Assembly: GCF_002575655.3 (NCBI RefSeq)
Contig: NC_053040.3
Location: forward strand, 355,754,267 to 355,818,266
Source: Aegilops tauschii subsp. strangulata
Taxonomy: Eukaryota > Streptophyta > Magnoliopsida > Poales > Poaceae
Length of the DNA stretch: 64,000 nt
Reading direction: 5' to 3'
Shown here: positions 24,220 through 35,484 of the stretch, one piece after another
Layout of the letters: each line of letters begins with the position of its first letter
How positions within the stretch are numbered: the first letter of the stretch is position 1
Notes under the pieces: model-generated
What the model was told of the DNA's origin: nothing
The model's database searches: none
The model's input: the letters and a program-made list of their open reading frames with translations, nothing else
Translations under genes and position numbers: made by a program

Positions 24220-25806
24220 AGTGCCAAGGTGCACATGAAGTAGATTGGTAGAGTTGAAAATACTGACTCGATTAGCAAATTTCTTCCATCATAGGAGAGC
24301 AGTCTGGAACAACGAGATAGGGTTCTTTCAATTCTCTACTTAATTGGGTTAAAATCTTCAATTTTTGGCCTTGAAGTCCCCACAAGTAATTCAAAAGACT
24401 CAGAAAAGGACTGAAGATATGGAGGCAAGAGCTTTTCCAATCTTGCTGGAATTATTCAAGCCACTAATGCAGTAATTTTGATGTGGGATATGTTTGAAGA
24501 ATATAGTGTGCTTACTACCATATAAAGAAATGGTAGAGATATGCTCAAAGATCATTTCCTAAAAATCCTCTCACTCCAAAGAATATACTAGAGACGGAGA
24601 GCAACAATAACATGGGTAAAATTTGGAGATGAGAACTAAAAATTCTTTTAGGCTAAAGCTACCATTAAATACATGCACAATTACATGCAAATGCTCCAAG
24701 ATGAACATGGCAATGAGCATACTGAACACACACCCAAGCAACAATTCTTTGGAGTGCTTTTAAGGAAGGATTAAGACAGACTATTCCCACTTTTGACCCT
24801 TTGAACCTGACCAAACTCATAAAAAGAATTGAGGGATTGGATGAGTTAAAAAGAGCCGTCACGAGATTGGTGAAGTTGTTAAGCAACTTCCCTCAGATAA
24901 AGCACCTGGCCCAAATGGATTTAATAGGGACTTCTTTAAAGCTTTTTGGGCCATCATTGCAGAAGATTTCTACAAGTTGATTGAGTATTTTTATGAAGGC
25001 AATATTTATCTGTAAAGCATCAATGCCTACTTCATAACTCTCATCCCCAAAAAATATAATCCACTTTGTGCTAGTGATTTCAGACCAATTTGACTTCTGA
25101 ACTATACCAGCAAGATCATCACCAAGCTACTGGCAAACAGACTTCAAACAATTTTTCTGCAAATAGTCCATGCTAACCAATATGGATTTATCAAGCAAAG
25201 AACTATTCATGATTGCCTTGGATGAGCCTTTGAATACTTGCACCTGTAGCACCAATCCAAGAAACCAATAGTGGTTCTTAAGCTTGGTTTTGAAAAATAT
25301 TTTGACCTAATTGAGCATAAGGCAATTATAGCAATCTTACAAGCCAGGGTTTTTTGTGAAAGATGGATTAAATGGATGAACATGATATTTTCCTTTGGTA
25401 CTTCTTCAATGCTACTCAATGGTGTCCCTGGCAAAGTCTTCCACTGCAAGAAAGGTGTCATGCAAGGAGACCCTCTTTCTCCCCTGCTATTTGTGCTAGC
25501 AATTGATCTTTTGCAATCCATTCTTAATGAAGCAATGCATCAGAGATTAATTCAAACACCCAATGCCAGTCAAGGTTGCCCTGATTTCCCAGTTATTCGG
25601 TATGCAGATGATACCATACTGGTACTCCCTATAGATCCAGCACAACTTGCACAAGTTAAAACCATCATCTTGCACTATACTGAATTCATAGGGTTAAAAG
25701 TTAACTATGAGAAATCCATTCTGGTGCCAATCATTGTGCGTGAAGTTCAATTACCAAAACTACTTGGTATTCTAGGATGTAAACAAGGACACTTCACATT
25801 CACTTA
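24220..25806 (+). pseudogene. LINE (non-LTR retrotransposon) reverse transcriptase relic
   Basis: A decayed frame starts by about 24570. It reads through A-P-G-P-N-G-F (near 24908), the Q-Y-G-F-I-K block, Q-G-D-P-L-S-P-L-L-F (25461-25492) and Y-A-D-D (25601-25612), the order of a plant LINE reverse transcriptase. At least five stops interrupt it. The stretch 25271-25806 is open for 178 codons and then leaves homology. In the palm motif the expected K-L-D reads K-L-G near 25280, so a catalytic aspartate is missing. No endonuclease was recognised. The 5' side abuts the CACTA end at 24219, which may have inserted into it. Confidence 0.85.
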
Positions 25807-27792
25807 TTTAGTTTGTTGTTCTTCGAACAAATAACTTTCTCTAGGAATTTCGTAAAGATCTCCCATTGCTCCTTTGATCGGTAGAACATTCTTATAAATT
25901 TTGACTTCCTTTCTCATAGTCATGGTAGATTCCACCAAGAGACAAGTGTACACATCTTGTTCTTCATATAAAGTAAATATAATACAAGAATAACTAAAAT
26001 ATGCATGCATTCAGGTCCAACCCTGAGTGTGGCAAGAGCCGGGGTCACCCCGAGCCCTAGAAACCAAGGGGCCCTCGCATGGGTACCAATTGTATAGTTG
26101 TGATGGAGTTTGAGAGTGGTCCATCCACGAGGTCTTATATGTGAGTCACTATAGGCGCATGACGCAACATAGGTGAAGCCCACAACGAAGATCGCTCGGC
26201 TCTAGTGAACAAAATATGCAGCCCTGTTCAGTTCCCACGCTTCTTCGCAAAAGAAATCTCTCACTGAGTTCCTGCAAGACCACACCATGAAACATTGAAG
26301 CCCTAGCATCCGGCCAGCACCATCATGTACTTTGATTAATTGGATGAGTTTGTTGGCTAGTCCGTACAACTCTTCGGGGATGACGTCAATACCGTATGCC
26401 TGGAGTTCATCCTTCTTTTCTCATTCCTTCTAATAAATGATTCAACCTACTTGCATCTTCATCTTCATCAAATCTGTTATCTGTTGTTCATGTAACCAGA
26501 ATTGCTATTTCATGAAGGTGGAAAAGCTTGACATGCTTTTTTCTCTCATGATTTGTGGACATGATGCTGATATAAATAAAGTTTTCAGGAGGAACTTGCC
26601 GAGAAACAACGAAATCAAAGGAAGGATGTCACATGAGGTAATTGTATCTTGTGTGTTCTAGGTTTCTTTAAGAATGATTGCAACTGGAGGAGTGAAATGG
26701 GTAGACACTTACCGATTCATGTTAGTCATATTGTGTAGTTTCAAATAAAGTGCGAGATCATAGGATCCTTTCCGTAGTATAGAAATACAAATTGCACTTA
26801 CCACACAATCATGATTGGTAAGATAATCATGATCTACATCATTCTTTTCTCAAAATAAAAAAGTTGCTCGATTCACCTCTATGGCCAGGCTTAACATCAC
26901 CGGTTACATGGCAATGTCGAGCAGCAAGAGGTCGAGTCATTAATAGGATACCACACTTTCCCACCGTGCCTATCGACTGTCGCGATGGCACGTTTCCAGA
27001 AGATATGCCTCTATTTAATACAAATATTATTTGGCGCTTGTATTAAGGGGCCTCAGGTTATACTTGCGCCCCGGGCCCCTAAAATCTCAGGACCGGCCAT
27101 GCATGCAATCACAACTAGGACAAAGTAATCAGAACAATAGATACCATGCAAACTATATAACATAACAACAACACTGATTATAAAGCAGTGCATAAGTGAA
27201 TGCAATGGAACATGTATGCAAGTGAAAGTCTTCAGGGAGAGGGAGGATCAAATTCTTCAGAGGATAAACTACTTAAAGTAAATAGATATGGAGAATATCG
27301 AACCATCGGCATGGTAACAACATTAATTTATTGCACCAATTCGAGTTTCCTTGACAACTCTACATCTGGTTGGAGCGGATGAGATTTTCTCATAAAATCA
27401 ATGTCTTAACCCTATTATTCTTGAGCTAAGATCACTTAGATCCGTCTCAATCTCAATATACCCAGGACCTTCACATGCTTGTTCTTTAGTTGTCCACAAT
27501 AACTATTGGATGCTTAGAATTGACACCTATCTGTGTGAAACGTCCACAATCTATTGTATACTCCACAGTGATGATCAACCACTTTGGCTATTAGGGACAG
27601 ACTTTTCCCTCAATTATGATTCACTAAAATCATAGGGAGAATGGGTTACTCAGACAATACTTGTCTAAATTTTACACGGAGCAACAAGCCAACTAATGGT
27701 GGGCAAGGGGGGCATTTGTATGCAGGGTCGCAACCCGAGGGTCGACGTGACCGTTGGACGGGGAGTGCCAACGTGTTGTCGCCAGTTGGCAC
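25807..27792. other. Unassigned 2.0-kb region
   Basis: I recognise no gene, LTR pair or array here. Frames at 25804-26183 (minus) and 26437-26661 (plus) are short and lack any motif I know. One short segment at 27062-27102 looks like a hAT-type terminal repeat. The rest is probably old transposon sequence. Confidence 0.5.
27062..27102. repeat. hAT-like terminal repeat remnant
   Basis: GCCCCGGGCCCCTAAAATCT followed by CAGGACCGGCC resembles the GC-rich terminal repeat (CAGGGCCGGCCC form) of some plant hAT elements. No partner end or transposase was found, so it is a weak call. Confidence 0.3.
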
Positions 27793-28668
27793 TGATACGT
27801 CTCCAACGTATCTATAATTTATGAAGTATTCATGCCATGTTTACAACAATTTTATATTGGTTAGGTATGATTTGAGCAGAATTACCGTGGTGTCGTTTTT
27901 TGTGCAGAAATAAAAGTTCTCAAAACGGGCTGAAAAATTATGATGATTTTTTATGGACCAAAAGAGATCTCCGAAGCACCGGAGTTGGGCCAGGAAGTGG
28001 AAGAGGGAGCCACAAACCTGGGGGCACGCCCTCCGAGCTTGTGGGCCCCTTGGGCACCCCCTTGACGTGAGACGGAGGCCACAAATTCCTATAAATACCA
28101 AAAACCAAGAAAAGAACCCTAGATGAGAAGTTCCTCTGCCGCAAGCCTCTGTAGCCACGAAAAACCAATCGTGACCCTGTTCCGACACCCTGCCGGAGGG
28201 GAAAATCATCACCGGAGGCCATCTTCATCATCCCGGCGGCCATCATGATGAGGAGGGAGTAGTACACCCTCAGGGCTGAGGGTATATACCAGTAGCTATG
28301 TGTTTGATCTCTCTATATCTCTCGTATTCCTGATGTGGCACGATCTTGATGTACCATGAGCTTTGTTAATCTATTTGGATCTTATCGTGTTCTTCCCTCT
28401 CTACCTTCTTGTGATGAATTGAGTCTTGCTCTTTGAGGTTTTGTTATGTTGGATTGAATATTGGATTTGAGAACAGTTGGTGTATGTCTTGCATATGGAT
28501 CCCCGTGGTGACAACGGCGTATTATATTGACTCACTTGATGTATGTTTTGGCACTCAACTCACGGATTCCCGAGGTGACATTGGGGTAATATATGCATAG
28601 GGGTTGATGCACATTTTCGTCCTACGTTCTCCACGATAGGAACTTTGGAGTGATTCTTTGTTTCATGT
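27793..28668 (+). mobile_element. Truncated Athila-like LTR
   Basis: It starts TGATACGTCTCCAACGTATC, the same start as the LTRs at 50026 and 56670, and stays alignable with them for about 875 bp, including a TATAAAT at about 28091. It stops abruptly at 28668, where another LTR begins. The remaining half of the LTR is absent. Confidence 0.75.
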
Positions 28669-29514
28669 TGATGACCCACAAGTATAGGGGATCAATTGTA
28701 GCTCTTTTCGATAAGTAAGGGTGTCGAACCCAACGAGGAGCATAAGGAAATGACAAGTTGTTTTCAGCAAGGTAATGCCTGCAAGTGCTGAAATTGTAAG
28801 TAGTAAAGTAGTTTGATAGTAAGGTAATTTGTAATGATCAAGTAACGATAGTAGTAGCAAAAGTGCAGCAAGGTAGCCCAATCCTTTTGAGCCAAAGGAC
28901 AGGCCAAAACGGTCTCTTATGATAAGCAAAGCGTTCTTGAGGGTACACGGGGTTTTCATCTAGTCACTTTCATCATGTTAGTTTAATTCGTGTTCGGTAC
29001 TTTGATAATTTTAATGTGGGTGGACCGGTGCTTAGGTGCTATTCTTACTTGAACAAACCTCCTACTTATGACTAACCCTCCCGCAAGCATCCACAACTAT
29101 GAGAAAAGTATTAAGAATAAATTCTAACCATAGCATTAAACTTTTGGATGCAATCGATCCCTTACGGAATAGCACATAAACTGGGGTTTAACCTTCTGTC
29201 ACTCTCGCAACCCATCATCTAATTGCTACTCCACAATGCATTCCCTTAGGCCCAAATATGGTGAAGTGTCATGTAGTCGACGTTCACATGACACCACTAA
29301 GGAAATCACAACATACATACTATCAAAATATTGAACACATATCAAGTTCACATGATTACTCGCAACATGATTTCTCCTGCGACCTCAAGAAAAAAGTAAC
29401 TACTCACAAATGATAATCATGCTCAAGATTAGAGGGGTATTAAATAGCATATTGGATCTGAACATATAATCTTCCACCAAATAAACCATATAGTAATAAC
29501 CTACAAGATGTAAT
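28669..29514 (+). mobile_element. Truncated Gypsy-type LTR
   Basis: It begins TGATGACCCACAAGTATAGG, a start I associate with abundant Triticeae Gypsy LTRs. It is cut at 29514 by the Copia LTR. No internal region is present. The frame at 28663-28959 (minus) is chance. Confidence 0.6.
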
Positions 29515-30653
29515 TGAAGGAAATATGCCCTAGAGGCAAAAATAAAGTTGTTATTTATATTTCCTTATATCATGATAAATGTTTATTATTCATGCTAGAA
29601 TTGTATTAACCAGAAACTTAGTACATGTGTGAATACATAAACAAACAGAATGTCCCTAGTGTGCCTCTACCAGACTAGCTCGTTAATCAAAGATGGTTAA
29701 GTTTCTGGACCATAGACACGTGTTGTCATTTGATCGGATCACATCATTAGAGAATGATGTGATGGACAAGACCCATCCGTTAGCTTAGCATAATGATCGT
29801 TTAGTTTTAATGCTATTGGTTTCTTCATGACTTACACATATTCCTCTGACTATGAGATTATGCAACTCCCGAATACCGGAGGAACACTTTGTGTGCTATC
29901 AAATGTCACAACGTAACTGGGTGATTATAAAGATGCTCTACAGGTGTTTGTTGAGTTGGCATACATCGATATTAGGATTTGTCACTCCGTGTATCGCAGA
30001 GGTATGTCTGGCCCCTCTCGGTAATGCACATCACTATAAGCCTTGCAAGCAATGTGACTAATGAGTTAGTTACGGGATGATGCATTACGGAACGAGTAAA
30101 GAGACTTGCCGGTAACGAGATTGAACTAGGTATGAAGATACCGACGATCGAATCTCGGGCAAGTAACGTACCGATGACAAAGGGAATAACGTATGTTGTT
30201 ATGCGGTTTGACCAATAAAGTTCTTCGTAGAATATGTAGGAGCCAATACGAGCATCCAGGTTCCGCTATTGGTTATTGACCAGAGATGTGTCTCGGTCAT
30301 GTCTACACAGTTCTCAAACCCGTAGGGTCCGCACGCTTAACGTTCGATGACGATTTGTATTATGAGTTATGTGATTTGATGACCAAAGTTTGTTCGGAGT
30401 CCCGGATGAGATCACGGACATGACGAGGAGTCTCAAAATGGTCGAGAGGTAAGGATTCATATATTGGAAGGTTGCATTCGGACATCGGAATGGTTCCGAG
30501 TGATTCGGGCATTTTTTTTGGAGTACCGAGGGGTTACCGAAACCCCCCGGGGGAATATTGGGCCTACACGGGCCATAGGGGAGAGGGGAGGTAGCCCACA
30601 AGGGGTGGCCGCGTCCCCTCCCTATAGGGAGTCTGAATTGGACTAGGGAGGGG

Positions 30654-31124
30654 TGAGGGAGTCCTGGATTAGGGGGTCCTCGGACAGCCGGACTATATAC
30701 TTTGGCCGGACTGTTGGACTATGAAGATACAAGATGGAAGACTTCGTCCCGTGTCTGGATGGGACTCTCCTTTGCGTGGAAGGCAAGCTTGGCAAATCGG
30801 ATATGTAGATCTCCTCCCTTGTAACCGACTCTGTGTAACCCTAGCCCCCTCCGGTGTCTATATAAACCGGAGGGTTTAGTCCGTAGGACAACAACAATCA
30901 TAATCATAGGCTAGCTTCTAGGGTTTAGCCTCTACGATCTCGTGGTAGATCAACTCTTGTAATACTCATATCATCAAGATCAATCAAGCAGGAAGTAGGG
31001 TATTACCTCCATCGAGAGGGCCCGAACCTGGGTAAACATTGTGTCCCCCGCCTCCTGTTACCATCCGCCTTAGACGCACAGTTCGGGACCCCCTACCCGA
31101 GATCCGCCGGTTTTGACACCGACA
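30654..31124 (+). repeat. 5' LTR of the Tat-like element
   Basis: 471 bp, about 98% like 39016-39486 by eye. A TATA box TATATAAA lies at 30859-30866. The LTR is followed directly by TTGGTGCTTTC, the probable primer-binding region. Confidence 0.93.
30859..30866 (+). promoter_or_regulatory. TATA box, Tat-like 5' LTR
   Basis: TATATAAA, flanked by the self-complementary CTCCGG ... CCGGAG. The same box is at 39221-39228 in the 3' LTR. Confidence 0.65.
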
Positions 31125-31330
31125 TTGGTGCTTTCATTGAGAGTTCCACTGTGCCGTCACCGTAAAGGCTTGATGGCCCCTTTGATCATCGGCAACGATG
31201 CGATCCAGGGTGAGGTTTTCCTCCCCGGACAGATCTTCGTATTCGGCGGCTTCGTACTGCGGGCCAACTCGCTTGGCCATCTGGAGCAGATCGAGAGCTA
31301 CGCCCCTGGCCATCAGGCAGGTTTGGAAGC

Positions 31331-34288
31331 TTGAACTATATTGCCGACGTCCGTGGAGACTTGATCTTCGACGAATTCGAACCCATATCAGGTGCGCCGC
31401 ACAGTCACGATGAGCATGACTTAGCTCTGTCGTCGGACGGTGTTCGGGAGATCACACCTGTAGCTATTCCGGCCCTCAAGCCGGAGCAGATCGCGCCGTC
31501 CGAGGATGCGTGGATGGACCCCGCCACGGAGGCCGCACACTCAGCGGCGATAGAGCCGAATACTGACTTCACCTCTTACGAGACCTGTGTTGCCGGACAC
31601 TTGGATTCGTCCCCGGCCACGGGCTCCGAACCGCCTGCGTCCGTGCCTATCGAATCTGATTGGGCACCGATCATGGAGTTTTCCTCCGCGGATATCTTTC
31701 AGCACTCGCCCCTGGGTGACGTGCTAAATTCATTAAAGTCTCTCTCCTTGTCAGGAGACCCTTGGCCGAACTATGTCCGGCTTGAGTGGGAAGTGGACGA
31801 CGAAGAAATTCGTTCCCCACCCACCACCCACTTAATAGCCACTGTCGACGACTTAACCGACATGCTCGATTTAAGCTCCGAAGACGTCGGCGGTATGGAC
31901 GACGATGCAGGAGACAAACAGGAACCACTGCCCACAGGGCGCTGGACTGCCACTTCATCACATGATATATACATGGTGGATACACCCAAAGAAAACAATG
32001 ACGAGGAACGGAAGGATGCACCGAAGGATAATCCCCTCGAGAAGATACCAAAGCGACGACGTAGGCGCCGCTCCAAATCCCGCCTCGGCAAAAACAGCGA
32101 TAACAGCGCAAGAAAGAATAAAACCCGGTTCGACTCCAAAGGAAACGACGACCACATGGACCCAGCGACAGAGCAGGATGAGCCAGCGGACGGCGAACAT
32201 AGTACGGAGCCGCTGTCCGATCACGGCGACGCCGAGGATAAAGCTCATCCACATGCCTCCGGAGAGGAGAACAGTCCGGACGACGATGCACACACCATCC
32301 CGGCAAGGCACTTGGAGCAGGAGAACCTCCATAGAAGGCTTATTGCCACCGCGAGGAGTCTGGAGAAGCAGAAGCAAAGGCTGAAGGCCGCGCAAAATAC
32401 ACTCAACAGTAGATGGAACAAAGTGCTCGACACTGCAGAAAAGTACGGTGGCAGTCGCCACACGAATAGCTATCCAAAGCGCAAGCTGCTGCCTGAATTC
32501 GATGATGAGGCCTTAGAGCCTACACAGCCGGAAAATAAAACGGCCGATCAGCCGGATCGACCACCCCGTGGCCGCGATAGGGTGGCTAACGATGCCGCAC
32601 ATAAGTCAGCACACGATTTACGTGAGGACTCGCGCCAAAAAGCAGGTATAACCAGGTCCATCTACTGATCTAGGAAGCGCGCTCCAGCACAGAATCAAAA
32701 CCGAACACTACAACCGTCAGAACGCCATGACACATCCAAATACAGGGGTGCCGCGCACCCCCTATGCTTCACCGATGAAGTGCTGGATCACGAATTTCCA
32801 GAGGGATTCAAACCCGTGAGCATGGAGGCATATGACGGAACGACATACCCTGGGGTCTGGATCGAGGACTTTATCCTTCATATCCACAGGGCTCGCGGAG
32901 ATGATCTCCACGCCATCAAATACTTGCCCCTCAAGCTGAAAGGACCAGCTCGGCACTGGCTGAAGAGCCTTCCCGAAAACTCAATTGGAAGCTGGGAAGA
33001 GCTTGAGGATGCTTTTAGGGCTAATTTCCAAGGGACCTATGTCCGACCTCCGGATGCAGACGATTTAAGTCATATAATTCAACAGCCCGGAGAATCAGCC
33101 CGAAAGCTTTGGAACAGATTCCTCACAAAGAAGAATCAAATTGTCGACTGCCCGGACACCGAAGCCTTAGAGGCTTTCAAACACAGTGTCCGGGACGAAT
33201 GTCTCGCCAGACACCTCGGCCAGGAAAAACCGAGGACAATGGCAGCCCTAACAAGCCTTATGACCCGCTTTTGCGCGGGCGAAGATAGTTGGCTGGCCCG
33301 TAGCGGCACCAGCAACCCAAGCACATCCGAAATCAGGGATGGTAATGGGAAACCGCGACGCAATAAAAGCAGGTTTCGAAGCAATGAAGACAGCCCAGAC
33401 AACACGGCGGTAAACGCCGGATTCAGGGGCTCTCAACCCAGTCAACGGAAAAAGCCGTTTAAAGGCAGCAGAGATGGACCGTCCAGCCTAAATAAGATTC
33501 TAGACAGATTATGTCAGATTCATGGCACCCCCGACAAACCTGCAAATCACACCAACAGAGAATGCTGGGTCTTGAAGTAGGCCGGCAAGCTAAACGCTGA
33601 ACACATGGGGAGGGAGACGCCAAGTGAAGACAAGGATGAGCCTCGCCAGCAAAACACTAGGGGACAGAAAAAATTCCCACCAGAGTTCAAAACAGTGAAC
33701 ATGATTCACGTAATGAAGAGGAGGAGCGCACTCTGAGACGTATGCACCGCAGAGCCCGTCACCCCCAAGTTCAACCCTTGGTCGGCCTGCCGGATCACTT
33801 TTGATCGGAGGGATCACCCGACTAGTATCCGGCACGGAGGATCGGCTGCCTTGGTGCTAGACCCAATAATTAACGGATACCATCTCACCCGAGTCCTTAT
33901 GGACGGCGGCAGTAGTCTTAATATGATATATCAGGACACAGTCCGCAAAATGGGGATAGACCCGACAAGAATTAGCCAAAGCAATACTACCTTTAAAGGA
34001 GTAATACTAGGCCCAGAGGTCCGCTGCACGGGCTCTCTAGTACTAGAGATTGTATTCGGTTCTCCCGACAACTTCCGAAGTGAAAAGTTAACCTTCGACA
34101 TCGCTCCATTCTGAAGCGGCTATCAAGCACTACTCAGAAGAACGGCCTTCACTCGTTTTAATGCAGTACCACATTACGCTTATCTTAAGCTTAAGATGCC
34201 CGGTCCACGTGGCATCATCATAGTTAGCGGAAACACAAAGCGCTCCTTACGTACGGAGGAATGCGTGGCGGCTCTAGCAGCCGAACAC
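31331..34288 (+). pseudogene. Tat-like gag-protease, in-frame stops only
   Basis: One reading frame can be followed from 31331 to 34288 without a shift, broken by stops at 32666-32668 (TGA), 33578-33580 (TAG), about 33735 (TGA) and 34112-34114 (TGA). The first third is a charged, low-complexity gag N-terminus with a K-R-R-R-R-R cluster. The part from about 32780 is the gag core domain, ending in a zinc-knuckle-like segment (C-x2-H ... H-T-N-R-E-C-W near 33515-33570). The protease follows, with L-M-D-G-G-S-S near 33900. Most of the stops fit single C-to-T changes in CGA or CAG codons, as expected from methylated, silenced DNA. The polymerase part is absent. Confidence 0.9.
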
Positions 34289-35484
34289 TGAACGACCTCT
34301 CCAACCAGAATAAATGATCGGTCGTCAAGACCGCGGACATGGCTAGACGAGTCCGGCACACCACTAGCTGTAACAGCTCAGATAAACCTGAGATTGGGTC
34401 GATGGATATACCCCCATAGGTGGTGCTAGGGGCTTCCCGCATATAAAAAGGACTACAGTTCGGCTTGACATTATTCAGATTGAATTTTAATGGTTCATTA
34501 AGAATAATCAATTTTTTGCACGAAGACTTTCACCTGGGTTTTTTCTTTTACAGATGATCATCGTGCTACACCCTTCCAGGATACGGCACACCGGAGACAC
34601 AGGCGCAGACGTGCAGCAGGGCCCCGCTCAAAGGTTTCTTTTTAGATTAAGACCCTGTGTAAACCTTTCTTACTGTCTCTTGTTGCTGTACACCCTCCGG
34701 ATACTCAACACAACCGAGAGGGATGCTGGCGTTATTGGCATTTCGCCACGTCAGACTAATGCACGTACCTGGAAATTCAGGGTTCATTATCAAGGGCGTT
34801 ACTCAGCCCGGTATATGTTGTAAAGTCCGAATACCTTAGGGAGTGTTCAGCGTCGCGAGTTTGGCCTTATATGCATCAGCTCCGAATCATGTCTTTGGTC
34901 AATAGTTGGGTTTGCCCGGCTCCCGTGTTTTGCTACCTTACGTTCCGCTCTATCGGCTAAGGTGGCACCGAGAGAACTGCTGCGGTTGTGCCCTGGTTCA
35001 TCTGGATGAGCACCTCAGCAGAGAAAGCCGAAAACTGAGTGTCATGATAAAGCGCGAGACTGGTCAACCACTCGATGACTCATCAGAATCTTCGCGATTC
35101 CTCCGCATTAATGAAGGACCGGTTTCCCGGTCATGTATGTACGTGCCCCGTATTCGGATGAGCGCGGAAGTACCAGGGGCTATATAGTAGCCCCACCATC
35201 AAACTCCTATGGCTAAGTGAAAGTGTTAAAGCAATATAGTCTGATTGCCTTGTTCGCCGCGCCATCACCTCCTTAATGGACCAAGACGTTGGATCAAGTG
35301 TGAATACGCGCTTTTTCGAACACCCCCGCATTATATGCGTGGGGGCTGAAGCCGACGACTGCAAACTTTCAGGTTATATACATACATAAACGGCCGCACA
35401 GGAGGCATCATAATACTTTCAGGCAAAAGTATAAGCATAGCCTTTATAATCTAAATAGTATTGTTTTTACAATCGGGATACATG
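34289..35484 (+). other. Tat-like element, non-coding middle
   Basis: No gene is supported. The region begins where reverse transcriptase should follow the protease. Frames at 34554, 34906 and 35131 show no domain. A TATAAAAAG at about 34442 is the only core-promoter-like motif I noted. It probably joins the deletion point to the 3' untranslated region of the antisense gene. Confidence 0.7.

Noticed and set aside
30464..30646. Frames in the truncated Copia LTR
   Set aside because: GC-rich LTR sequence, not conserved with the related LTR at 2645.
31671..32463. Minus-strand frames of 128-211 codons opposite gag
   Set aside because: Shadows of the gag frame; arginine- and serine-rich translation typical of antisense of a charged protein.
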